Source of the DNA: Brachionus plicatilis
Lineage: Eukaryota > Rotifera > Eurotatoria > Ploima > Brachionidae
DNA length: 64,000 bases
Reading direction: 5' to 3'
Assembly: GCA_010279815.1 (NCBI GenBank)
Contig: QEOQ01000180.1
Coordinates: 1,334,451 to 1,398,450, forward strand
Shown: in pieces, positions 26,757 to 37,700 of the stretch
Position numbering within the stretch: position 1 is the first letter of the stretch
Layout: each line of letters opens with the position of its first letter
Notes under the pieces: generated by a model
Told to the model about the DNA's origin: nothing
What the model saw: the letters and a program-made list of their open reading frames with translations, nothing else
The model's database searches: none
Translations under genes and position numbers: made by a program

Positions 26757-28080
26757 ATGCTTAAAAAAAAAATTATTATCTTTTTTCTTATCTTTAAAAT
26801 AAATGAAAACTTCAGCTATGGAGTTTCAAATGATGATATGAAAGGTGAATGGACCGCTTGGTCCGAATGGTCTTCATGCATAGGCGAATGTAGCTACGGC
26901 CACAAGTAAAATATTTAGAGAATAAAGTTCTAATTTTGTCAATTTTTGTCTTTCTAATTAAAAAAGAACAAGAATTCGAACTTGTGTAAAAAGTTCTAAT
27001 TCAAATCCTGATAAAAGATGCTTCGGAATGGCTGAGATGCAAAAAATCTGTCGAATTGAAAAAAAATGTGTAGTTAATGGAGAGTGGAGTGAATGGTCAC
27101 CTTTTGAATGTGATTCTAAATGTGGAATAGGTTGGCACTTTTAGTTTAAATTTTTCATTTAAAATTTTCATTAAGGAATAAAAATTAGAAAAAGAACCTG
27201 TGATAATCCACCTCCTTCTAACAATGGCTTAGACTGCATCGGATTTTCTGAAGATACTGATTATTGTTCTGACTTTACACGTGATGACTGCTTAAATGAT
27301 TCAGAACCTTTAAAATTTATGCCATTTTTTCTAAAATATCTTATCTTAAAAAAACTTCAATTTAAAGCTGAAAATTATGTTGAGAATTCAAATGGACGTT
27401 TTGAATGTGATGAAGATTTGCTCAATTACTTTAAAAAATCATTCAAAAATATCCATATTGAATGGATACTTAACGGAAATGTTTTAAAAAAGTAAATTTA
27501 ATCAGCTCGAAATAAAAAAATTTAATTTTTTTAAAGGAATAGCTCTTTTTTGGTTTTAGAAAAAGGTAAAAAAGTGACCGGAATTTATTTATGTACTGTT
27601 AAAATTCCTATTTTGAAATACAGAATTGTTCTCGATTATTTTCCTTTGATTGTAGATAAAAAAATTTTATCTGATTACAGAGGTCAGCCAACTACTATAT
27701 TTGCAAATGTTCTAACCCTTAATTCGATACTTAGACATTTAAGTTTGAGAATAAATGTAGTAAAAAATTCTAAAATTGTTCGAAATTTCAGCCTCAATGA
27801 ACTTCCATTTGATGACCATTTAAGGCTAACTGATTATTATTTGATTGAAAAAATTGATGACGATTCATATGATTTTATTTTGACAGATTATAACAATCCC
27901 CCTAAAATCAGAATATGCACTAATAGGCTCACTTTTAAAGTAAAAAATTCTAGCTTAAAAATTTTAATAGACGAAAGAGTAGTTTGGGTGACATCTGCAG
28001 TTATTGTTGGAACTTATTTGATATTTTCAATTTATATTTTTTATTCTGATTTTAAAGCAATCAAAAATTTATCAAAATAG
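26757..28080 (+). CDS. Single-pass membrane protein with two TSP1 repeats and an Ig-like domain
   Basis: Product not identified with a named orthologue. Exons 26757-26905, 26967-27130, 27176-27491, 27537-28080 encode about 390 residues in consistent phase. Visible parts: a signal peptide (KKKIIIFFLIF), a first thrombospondin type 1 repeat (GEWTAWSEWSSC ... TRIRTC), a second (GEWSEWSPFECDSKCGIG ... KRTC), then an Ig-like fold with its two cysteines and tryptophan (GRFECDED, IEWILNGN, GIYLCTV). A further extracellular region follows, then one transmembrane helix near the end (WVTSAVIVGTYLIFSIYIFY) and a short basic tail. The TSP1 plus Ig layout resembles guidance receptors such as UNC5 with the order reversed and no cytoplasmic death domain. 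A cell-surface adhesion or receptor role is inference. Confidence 0.8.
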
Positions 28081-29114
28081 TTTTTTTGTTGTGTTTAAAA
28101 AAGACAAAATATCCATTTGTTTTTTAGTTATTTTTATCCTTAATCGGATTAAAAATAAAAATAAAAATATTTAAATAAAAATTAAATTAAAATTAATTGA
28201 ATAAATTGAAAAAAAGCATAAAAATACTAGAATAATACATAAAAATACTTTATTTCCATTATTTTTATAAATGGATACTTTATCAATTATCCAAGTCTGA
28301 ATGAGAGTTCCTTTTACTAGCACTTTGAAGTGCGAGATGATAAATGTTTTAAAAAAATAATAATCTGACCCAGAGTGAAAACCGAACATTTTTTTTTATT
28401 TCATACTTAGTAATTATATATTTTTATTCAATTTAAGTTGGATGTAAAAATATATATTATTATTAATAATTGACAATTTTTATTTCCAAATATGCGTTTT
28501 TTATAGTTTGTGAAAATTTTATATCAAACATCTAATTTTCAGAAAGTATATTAAAAAAAACATTTTCAAACAAATGAACTCATCTGACTCAATGCTTTTA
28601 TTTACATAATCTGTTTGATGAATTTAAAATATTATCATTTGTATAAGCAACCTCTAAATTTTCTTTATTAAAAAGTGTTAAGTCTTCGGTAAAAAATCAT
28701 TCGTAATCTATTTGACAAGCTTTAAGAATAATAATAATAACAAAGCTTATTTAGCAAATGCCTTTTATGTAAAATAACTTAAAAATAAATGCTTTACATG
28801 ATTAACTGATTAAAATAGATTTAAAATCACAGTTATTTATTAATTAAAATATTATCTTAATCGGAAGAGTTATTGCCGTAAACCTATACAGAAACTAATC
28901 AAATCAATCAAACGAAGATTATTGAAACTTTTATATTCTTTATTTTAAATCAAATATTCTTCAATCTTTCTGATAATTAAATAGAAATTTTCATTTAAAT
29001 TATAAAAAAAAAAACCAAAAAAGTTACCTAATTAGGTGATCGTTATTACAAAAATAAATGATATAAAATAAATTTATTTTATTATATATTACTTTAAAAC
29101 TTATTTGAACGTTT
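28081..29114. other. Gene-free interval before the hammerhead repeat
   Basis: AT-rich sequence with no supportable gene. A short minus-strand open frame near 28171-28389 has no family signature. The 3' UTR of the TSP1/Ig gene lies at its left end. Confidence 0.5.
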
Positions 29115-29206
29115 TTAACCAATAAATGAAATTAATTAGAAATTACGATTATTTTTTAAAAAAATATTTATTTTAAAAAACTTTCGAATAAAAATTAAAT
29201 TGTCAC

Positions 29207-29237
29207 GACGCGTTTCGACCAAATGGCCTTCTTCAGG
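29207..29237 (-). ncRNA. Hammerhead ribozyme core, unit 1
   Basis: Conserved nucleotides C3-A9 read CUGAAGA, with A at the freely variable position 7. A 4-bp stem II with an AUUU loop follows, then GAAA and the cleavage triplet GUC. The identical core in unit 2 is at 29363-29393. Activity is not shown by sequence alone, because stem I pairing is interrupted. Confidence 0.65.
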
Positions 29238-29362
29238 TTTTAAGACTGAAAGAAAGAATAAAATTATAAATTAACCAATAAATGAAATTAATTAGAAATT
29301 ACGATTATTTTTTAAAAAAATATTTATTTTAAAAAACTTTCGAATAAAAATTAAATTGTCAC

Positions 29363-29393
29363 GACGCGTTTCGACCAAATGGCCTTCTTCAGG
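29363..29393 (-). ncRNA. Hammerhead ribozyme core, unit 2
   Basis: Identical to the unit 1 core, exactly 156 bases away. Cleavage at both sites of a minus-strand transcript would release a 156-nt RNA. Confidence 0.65.
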
Positions 29394-29579
29394 TTTTAAG
29401 ACTGAAAGAAAGAATAAAATTATAAATTAACCAATAAATGAAATATGAGAGAATTTTAAACAATAATGATCCCTTGCCGCTGCTTTTCATAATCCTATCA
29501 TTACTTATTGTCAATTTAGTAAAACTTTTTATAACTTTTGAAAATTATTCATTTAAATTAAAAATCGAACAAAATTGAA

Positions 29580-29653
29580 GCCCGGTTAGCTCAGTTGGTT
29601 AGAGCGTCGTGCTAATAACGCGAAGGTCGTGAGTTCGATCCTCCCACTGGGCA
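29580..29653 (+). tRNA. tRNA-Ile (anticodon AAU), copy 1
   Basis: 74 bases fold as a cloverleaf: acceptor GCCCGGT/ACTGGGC, D arm TAGCTCAGTTGGTTAGAGCG, anticodon loop centred on CTAATAA, T loop TTCGATC, discriminator A. One T-stem pair is mismatched (GTGAG/CTCCC), and this is shared by the other two copies. A T-rich terminator follows directly. Confidence 0.97.
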
Positions 29654-31190
29654 AATTTTTTTTAAATATTTAAAATATTTAAATAAAAAAATTTGATCTC
29701 TTAAATTTCAAAAATTTATTAAGTTGATAAATAATTAAATTTTATAAAATGATTTAATTGAATTTTTTTGATTTTTTAATTTTAAAATGATAACTCCTAA
29801 TTTTTTTTAAGAAAGAAACAAGTCACGGGAGAGAAACTTTTTTAAAATTAAAAATACTTAAAATTAAATTTGCTCCAAAAAAATCATTAAAAAACTGAAA
29901 AGTATTTTTTAAATATAGTTGAGAACCCTCCTATATTCGGACCAAAGTTGGAATTAATCTAGAATTTTTGTTTGCTAATTATTTTTTTTTATTCCAAAAG
30001 AAAATCCTGCTTGAAGAGTGGATTTTTTCCGATCTTATTAAAAAAGTTTAGACAATTTTTATTCCAATTTTTTTTATTAAATTGCTTAAATTTTATTAAT
30101 TTATCTGTTTAAATAATAAGCTTTCTAAAGTGCTTGAGAATTTAATATTGATTTCTTGCTAATATTTTAAAATGTTAGAATATTTCTACAACGTTCTTGT
30201 TTGCTATTTCTTTCTTTAGTTAAGCTTGCCACACTAATGACTTTTTTAAGAGATCTGCTTCCAAAGTTGTTAAGATATAAATCTTTGATTATTTAATTTT
30301 TTTTTCTTTCCTTTTTTTTCTTTTTTTTAAGAAACAAATTAAAATAAGTTAATTAAGTTAAGATGCGAATAAATTTGAGGTCACGAGAGAATGGAATAAT
30401 TAAGCTCTAAATAAATGGTTCATTGAATATGGACAATTATTTGATAAGAGAACTTTAAAGGGGACCATTTGGATTAGGCAAGTTTTTTGCATTTTTCCTG
30501 AATAGTATCTAGAATAAATTTGGTAAGCAATTGACTATTTGAGAGGTGGAAATAAATTATTGAGTTGTTCTAAGAGCGTTTCTTTTAGTTTACTCAAAAA
30601 CTATAATATCAATTCAATTTATATTACCATTAATATTGTGCGCTTATTAATAAAAAATTTTCAAAAAATTGATCAAATTAAATTCGCACTTTTTTAATTA
30701 ATTAACTACTACTAAGCAATAGATTAATTTTAAATAATTCAACTATAAAACACAAAAACTCCTCCCAACCTCGTATACAAATCTTTTAACATGGCGAAGA
30801 TTTTAACTCCAATACAACCATTAAAAAACTGAAAAGTATTTTTTAAATATAGTTGTGTTAAAAATTAAATTAATTTTTTTAAAGATTTTTATTTTTGTCG
30901 ATAATTAAATTTTTTTAAATTTTTTAATCCAAATTTTATAGGACTCACTGCAAATTTAACTCATTTTTCTCGAAGAAAATTCCATGAGCTACTCAAAAAT
31001 GTGTCTAGTTTTGTCCAGGAACCTTAGATTCTAGGATATTTTAATAAATTTAATATAAAAAATTTTTAAATAAAAATAAAACATATATTCAATTGGGGCT
31101 TAATGTTTTAGTAGGACTCATTTGATGTCATTTGAAAACCTCTAAAAATATTTAATTTTTGTCTATTTTACAAATAATAAATAAAAAATT
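29654..31190. other. Spacer in the tRNA-Ile cluster
   Basis: No gene. A stretch of about 37 bases containing AAAAAACTGAAAAGTATTTT and TTAAATATAGTTG occurs at about 29885 and again at about 30820 in the same orientation. This is evidence of local duplication within the cluster. Confidence 0.6.
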
Positions 31191-31264
31191 TGCCCAGTGG
31201 GAGGATCGAACTCACGACCTTCGCGTTATTAGCACGACGCTCTAACCAACTGAGCTAACCGGGC
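31191..31264 (-). tRNA. tRNA-Ile (anticodon AAU), copy 2
   Basis: Reverse complement of copy 1 with no difference in the 74 mature bases, including the shared T-stem mismatch. Faces copy 3 head to head across 166 bases. Confidence 0.97.
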
Positions 31265-31430
31265 ATTTATTTTGGCGGTATTTAAATTAATATTTAATTA
31301 TTAAATTTTTTATCAACATTAACAAATTTCTGCTCCGATTTAATTTTATTTCGATTGTGATAAAAAAATTAAAATTTCATATTTTCATAGAAAATTTTAA
31401 TTAATTGAGTTAATAATTGATAATATTGAA

Positions 31431-31504
31431 GCCCGGTTAGCTCAGTTGGTTAGAGCGTCGTGCTAATAACGCGAAGGTCGTGAGTTCGATCCTCCCACTG
31501 GGCA
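31431..31504 (+). tRNA. tRNA-Ile (anticodon AAU), copy 3
   Basis: Identical to copies 1 and 2 in the mature sequence. As with copy 1, the bases just upstream are ATTGAA, and a T-run follows. Lies 229 bases upstream of the PAS kinase start. Confidence 0.97.
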
Positions 31505-31733
31505 ATTTTTTTTAATTTTAATTTTACCGATAAAGACCTGAGATTTAAAAATTATTAAAAGCGCTTAGAAAAAAGTCAAGGTTTATAAAAAACTTATAAT
31601 AAAACTTAAGATCATCGAAATATACAAGCATATTATGAAATCATTTCAATAAACTCGCATTCTCTAAGCTATTACATTTGAAAAAATTCATTCGAGTTTA
31701 AAAAGAACAAAATTGAATTTTTTTTCGGCCACA

Positions 31734-34700
31734 ATGATGAAAAATAGCAAAGTTTATGATATTTCGGGTTCACCTGGGTTCGGATCTCCTACTATTGACA
31801 TCCTGCGTAATGGAAGAAGGGAACGCGCTGCCCAATTCGGTCTCAATGATGAAAACGAAGAATCATTTGAATGCAATCAATCTTTTCCCAAAGTTTTCGC
31901 TCATCAAAACAAAAACAAGCATCCAAACAACTTTTCACCTGATCTGAACCGCTATAAAGGCTGTGACTTAAACTCAGTTAGCTTTTTGAAAAACAATTTA
32001 ATCAAAAACCTAAACACGAGTCGACGTGCAACTCAAAATGCCTTTAATGACACTGGTGTAAGCTTCATGAATGCTAGTTATCTGTCAACCACAGCAGACA
32101 AGAGTTGGTTTTTGTACAATCAATTTCTAAATACAAATTCTTTGATACCTAGTAATATTATTCCTGAGAAAATAATAACTGTTAATAACCCGAATAAGGC
32201 GCTTTTGGTCATCAATGGTCGAACCACAGAAATTTTGACTGCAAATAATATAAGTTGTGATCTATTCGGTTTTACCGAAGAAAAGCTAATTGGCATGTAC
32301 CTGAAAAATTTGCTTGATTTGAATGATGAATCTGATTGTGAAAAAAATCAAGAAATTTTAATGGAATCAGACCGCTTGGACCAGAACGGCCGGGTGGTTC
32401 TTTGCTCAGGAAAAATTTTCGATGCAGTCACAAATGACAATTGCCATAAAAATGAAGATGCAGATTTGGATGCTGAGGCTGACAAAAGGCCAAAAATTCC
32501 AATTTCAATGTTCATGCAAAAATTAACTGATGAATCAGAGCCTAAATGCCTTTGTGTAATGGAGCCTATTCAGCGAATTGTCGGTTCTTTCTCGATAAAC
32601 GTGAAAGTAAAAATAAGATAATTTGAAAATTAAAATAATTTTAATCTATATTTATTCTTAGGGGCGAATAAAACATTACAATTCAAACTTTAGTTACATT
32701 TTTGGCTTCACTAACTTACAGGGTAATAATCATCCAGAAGGACCTTCATCGTTGTCTGCAATGAGTGCATCATCTGTCCTAAATGGCAAAGAAATAACTG
32801 AATTAATACCTTCTATGAAAATACCAATGAGCAGCATTTTAAAAGTAAAAATTAATTTTAAAAGTAAAATTAAAAACATTTTTACTTCTAAAAGGAGCAC
32901 AGAAAGCAGCCTTTAACTGGTCGTTCACTTCAGGGAGAAAATATTCCAATGACTGTCAATATCATTAAAAAACAACTTTCAAATGATGGTAAGCTTTTAT
33001 GATTTCACACAATCAATTTTTTTTATATTGGTACTAGGATTTGTTCTAAGGTTTTTGCGTAATTTTGTGTAAAATTATCAATTTTTGGGTAAAAAGATAA
33101 AATTAAGTATTTACATGATAAAAATAAATAAATCAATTGTCATTATTGTAGAGTATTTTTCAAAAATTTTTAATTCGTATTTTTCTAATTCTAATTTTTT
33201 TTAATTTAAATATAAACATTTTAAAAATTAACAAAAGTCAAATAAAAATTTAGATAAAAATTCGTTAATTTAGACAAAAATTAAAATTAAAAAAATATGG
33301 ATAAAAATTTTTTAAAAATTTTCTCTAACAATGAAAATTCGTATAGATTAATTTGAAAGCAATTCGGATCCAGTTCGGATTAAAAAAAAATTCTTCTTTG
33401 TTCGGTAAATCATAGTTAGGTACGAGTTGACTTATTAAACGAGAATATTTTTAAGAAAATTACTCCTTAATAATTTAATAATTTTATTTTTTTGTTAGAG
33501 GTTTTGTTCAATTGTAGTGTGAATGTATATACAAATATTAGTGGTCTGATTACAGTACGAGCCAGCGACTTTAAAATCAACTCATATAATTCAACTTTTT
33601 CGAGATTTCTATTCGGATATGATGAAAAAGAGCTACTTGAAAAGGTATTTTAAAAAATAGTTGATTTTTATTTAAAAAGAACACAACAAAAATTAAAAAT
33701 GACACTAGTTTAATACGAATCAACAACTTTTGGAATACATAAAGTGATAAATTATTTCATTTTACAGAAACAACGCTTTTTATTTAATTTTTGCTCTTTT
33801 CTTTTTGACTTTATAATATTTTTTTTAATTTAATTAAAAAAAAAAAATTTTTTTTCCAATTCCAATCAAGCCAATAACTTATTTGATACCGAATTTTTTT
33901 GATCCGGATACATCTTCAACTGCTACACATAGAATGACACCGTTGAATATAAATAATAGCTATTTGAACGCCAATCATTCAAAGATAAACAACGGAAGCT
34001 TTTTGGAAAATAGACATACACCCAAAAAAAAGACTCCGACTAAACAAAAAACTGTACCCAAATTGATGATAACTGCAACTGCAACTGAAAATGAAAAATT
34101 GGACTCAACCAATTCAACACTGGACAATGACGACACAACTGAGTTGAAAAAAACTTGCACCATTTGCAGCAAGGTATTCCAAAAGCCTGACTTGCTTGCT
34201 GAATTCCATTTGGACTCCATAGATTACAGTCCAAACAAAAAATGTTTAAATTTTTTGGAAAATATGATTCTTTCGCCAAATTCAAATTCTAAAAAATCCT
34301 CATCAGTAACCAACACACCTCAATCAACTGTAAAAAAAACTCTTCTTGCAAAGGCCATTAAAAACAATGCCATTATGGAAAAATCGAATGTATCATTTGA
34401 CGAACTATCAATTGTGTCTACCTGCTCGACTAAAAGTTCGTATGTTGATGAATCGCCATTAACTTCTCCATCTAAGCCAAATATTTCGTCATCTAAAATC
34501 AGTATGTCCGAATGGGACAATAGTCGAGAAGATGACTATTGTAGCAAATGTCGCTTGGTAAAAAGACTAGAAAGTGAAAAGAGCAAGCAAGAAGTAAGCT
34601 TGATCATAGATGAGAATGAGGAGGACATAGATGACGAAGACGGAAAAAAAAATAATAAACGAAAAGTTGAACTCAATCGGGCCGATTCGGAACAAAATTT

Positions 34701-37700
34701 AGACGAGATTTCAAATAGAAGAAGATCTTCCATTTTATCAGAGCTCAATGGTAACAATCCTCAAGGTGAAAAAAATAAAAAATTCAAAAATCAGGTTACT
34801 TCGACTCCAGCAGCTTTGAATCACATAAAAATGATGACTAACACTAAATTTAAAATTGATGACCGAATTCCAAAGTTAAAATTGCACAATAAATATCTAA
34901 ATGAAGGAATGTTTTTTGGCAGAGGCAAGCACAACGACGGCTCCCATATTAGAATATTTTTTCAGCGAAAGTTTGCCAAGATATGCAAAGAAACTGAGAT
35001 TAGCGATGATTTAATTTGTGTTTGGCTTTGCAGAGATCCTTATTCAGACAAATCGATCATCGAATGTTCAATGGACCAGTCTCAAGTAAGATTTCATAAA
35101 ATGAGACTTATGAACAATTTTCTTTTGGCCAAAAGCCGCATAAGGGCCGGTAATCTGTTAGAATAGAATAAAATTTTGGGTGCTAAAAAAGCAAAAAAAT
35201 ATTTCGCTTAATTTATATGGAAGATAAAATAAAAAAATTCATCCAAATTTAAGTTAGGTTTCGAATCTGCCAAAAAAGAAATCATTTATTTTTTGACTTA
35301 ATTTTAAAAAAAATATATCCATAAATTTTATGTAATTTCTGGTAAAATTATCCAAGAAAAATATTTAAATTTATAAGATTTTACCGGATAGAAAGCGTCA
35401 AATAAAATATTGTTCAAAAAATTCTTCTTAAACAATTTAATTCGAATTTTCTCAAATTAAAAAGTTGGTAAATAAAATAAAAATTCCATTTAATCCATTA
35501 GCAATTATTTAATATTAAAAATTGTTAGAAATTATTGCTGGAAAGTAGAACTAGATTATTTTTATGTGTGTGATCGTAAACGTTCGTAATTAGTAAATTA
35601 TGATTAAAAAAGAAAAAAAATTTTAAAACATCATAGTAGCTTTTGATAATTAATAATAATAGTAATTATAATTAAAGTCTGCAGCAAGACTAATCCTGTT
35701 TGAAAATTTTGAAATATTGGATCAGGTGTCCCCTTTCTCTTCTTTCTTTAAGTGTTGTCAGCTCTAGCTTCTTTATCCTGGTCTCGTAGTCTAAATTTCG
35801 TAGCTCTGGTACTTACTTATTAAATCTTCTTTGTACTCTTTCTAGAGTATTTATATCTTTCTTGCTGAGAGGATTCCATGCAGATGATGCGTACTCTAGA
35901 TGAGGTCTAACTTAGAATTTTAAACGATTTTAGATCCCATTTTGTAAATGTTCTTTTAAGCATGCCTAATACCGGGGTTGCCTTTGCGGTACAAACGGCC
36001 ATTGATGCGGCCAAAATTTTTTTAAACCGCGAACAAGACCGCCTAGACGGACGGCCACTTTGGCGGCCAGGTCGGCGGCCAAAAATTTGGACCGCTGAGT
36101 TGGCCGGCCAAAACATAGACGGGCGGCCAAATGTACGGCCAAACTTAAAACGGACGGCCACTTTGGCGGCCAAAAATTAGGACCGCGAAGTTGGCCGGCC
36201 AAATCAAAGACGGATGACGATATTTGCGATCAAACCATATCAGCGAAAAAAACGGTCAATCTTTAAATATCAAAAAGTATAGAAAGGACAAAAAGGATCA
36301 GGAGGAAATAAATTAAAATTTAGAAAAAGTACAAAAAATACAGAAAGAATTTTAACTTTTTAATATTCTCATTGTCTTTACGTCTAAATACCAAAATTAA
36401 CGATAATAAATATTATTATTTAATTGGATCATTTAAAATAACAATGTTTTAATACATTAAAATTTTTATTATTTCTCATAAGAAAATATAAAAATTAAAT
36501 ACTCGATACTTAAAAAAAAATTTAATTTCTTTTAAAAAACAGTTTTTTATTTATTTTATTTATTTATTTAATTAAAGTTTAAGTCCCATGGACAAATTGA
36601 AATAAAAATTAATAGAAAATTAAATGAAAATTAAATAGTTTTTAAAACAAATAGATTGTTGCAAGACATTTTTTAACATTATTGCTATTCTCTGATAAAT
36701 TTTAATATATTTTGTTCGGGTCATGTACAGAATGTGATCATTTTAATCACCAAAATATTAAGTGTACTTTTTGAGATCAAAAATTGATCACCAAAATTTT
36801 TTTTGGTCACATGAAATTTTTTTTGTTGAGACAAAAATTTTTATCATTTAAGAAATTTCAAAATTTTAAAATTATGTTAATATTGAATGAAATAAAAAAA
36901 ACAAAAAAAAATTACAACTCACTATAATAAACTATTAAAATTTTAAAAACCGTAAAAGAAAAGGCAGTTTTTACAAAGAAATTGCATTGGTCCCAGTAGA
37001 ATCGTTCGATGCAGCTAAACTAGCTGCAAAAAAGCATTAAGCAAACAGTCAAATCCGGTAGAATGTAGCATTTGTGGTGAATTTATGAAAAATGAAAAGG
37101 GTGTTAAATTGCACATGTCAAAAAAACACAAAGAATAATTTAATAATTTTTTTTTTGAAAATTGGTAGTAAAGTTTAATATATTTTAAAAAATTTCCTGA
37201 TCACCAAAAAAAATTAATTTCTATTTTTCCACAAATTAGAGGCTTTTTTGATCACGAAATATGTGATTATTGATCACTGATCACATTCTGGACATGACCC
37301 TTTTGTTCTTATCGACAATTAAAAATTAAAAATCATTTTGTAATTGTGCAATACCAATTATTTAACAAATTTCAAAAAATTGAGCTAAAATTTGTAACAT
37401 TTTGCAAAAAATACTCTGTTTGAAGGCAAAAACGCTTCATCCAAATCTTTTATCAATAAAGAGTATTTTAAATTTTTAAGTAAAAGGTAAATTAAATTAT
37501 AAAAATAATTGTTTTTTATTCTTCTTCTGACTTGAAGCAAAGTCATCAAAATAAGTAATAAAAAGTTTTTGCGGCTTTTTCTTCTTCATTTAAGTTATCT
37601 TTGGTTTACCAGTAATCCTTTTTCCTTGAGGTTTCTAAAATAATGCGACTCTAGCAATTCTTTCTGCTGGAATTCTCAGCAAATGTTCAAATAGTCATTT

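Larger units (their letters stand above)
29115..29444 (-). repeat. 156-bp tandem repeat with hammerhead ribozyme motif (Penelope-like element type)
   Basis: Two identical 156-base units (29119-29274 and 29275-29430) plus 14 bases of a third. On the minus strand each unit carries a hammerhead core: CTGAAGA (29236-29230), stem II AGGCC-ATTT-GGTC, then GAAACGCGTC (29216-29207). The predicted cut is after GTC at 29207 and, in unit 2, at 29363. Stem III is the very short palindrome ACGCGT. Stem I would be formed by sequence on either side (GU/AC, GAC/GUC, GAAAG/CUUUC). Type I hammerheads with minimal stem III in tandem copies are known from Penelope-like retroelement terminal repeats and from retrozymes. 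No reverse transcriptase is present here. Confidence 0.72.

Noticed and set aside
33040..33110. GTGTAAAATTAT-like motifs in a PASK intron resembling the Tc1-type inverted repeat at 43699
   Set aside because: Only short AT-rich matches, with no CAGTG end and no inverted partner.
35907..36202. Long open frames on both strands in the GC-rich block
   Set aside because: Open only because the sequence lacks AT-rich stop codons. The sole protein signal is the LINE fragment at one end.
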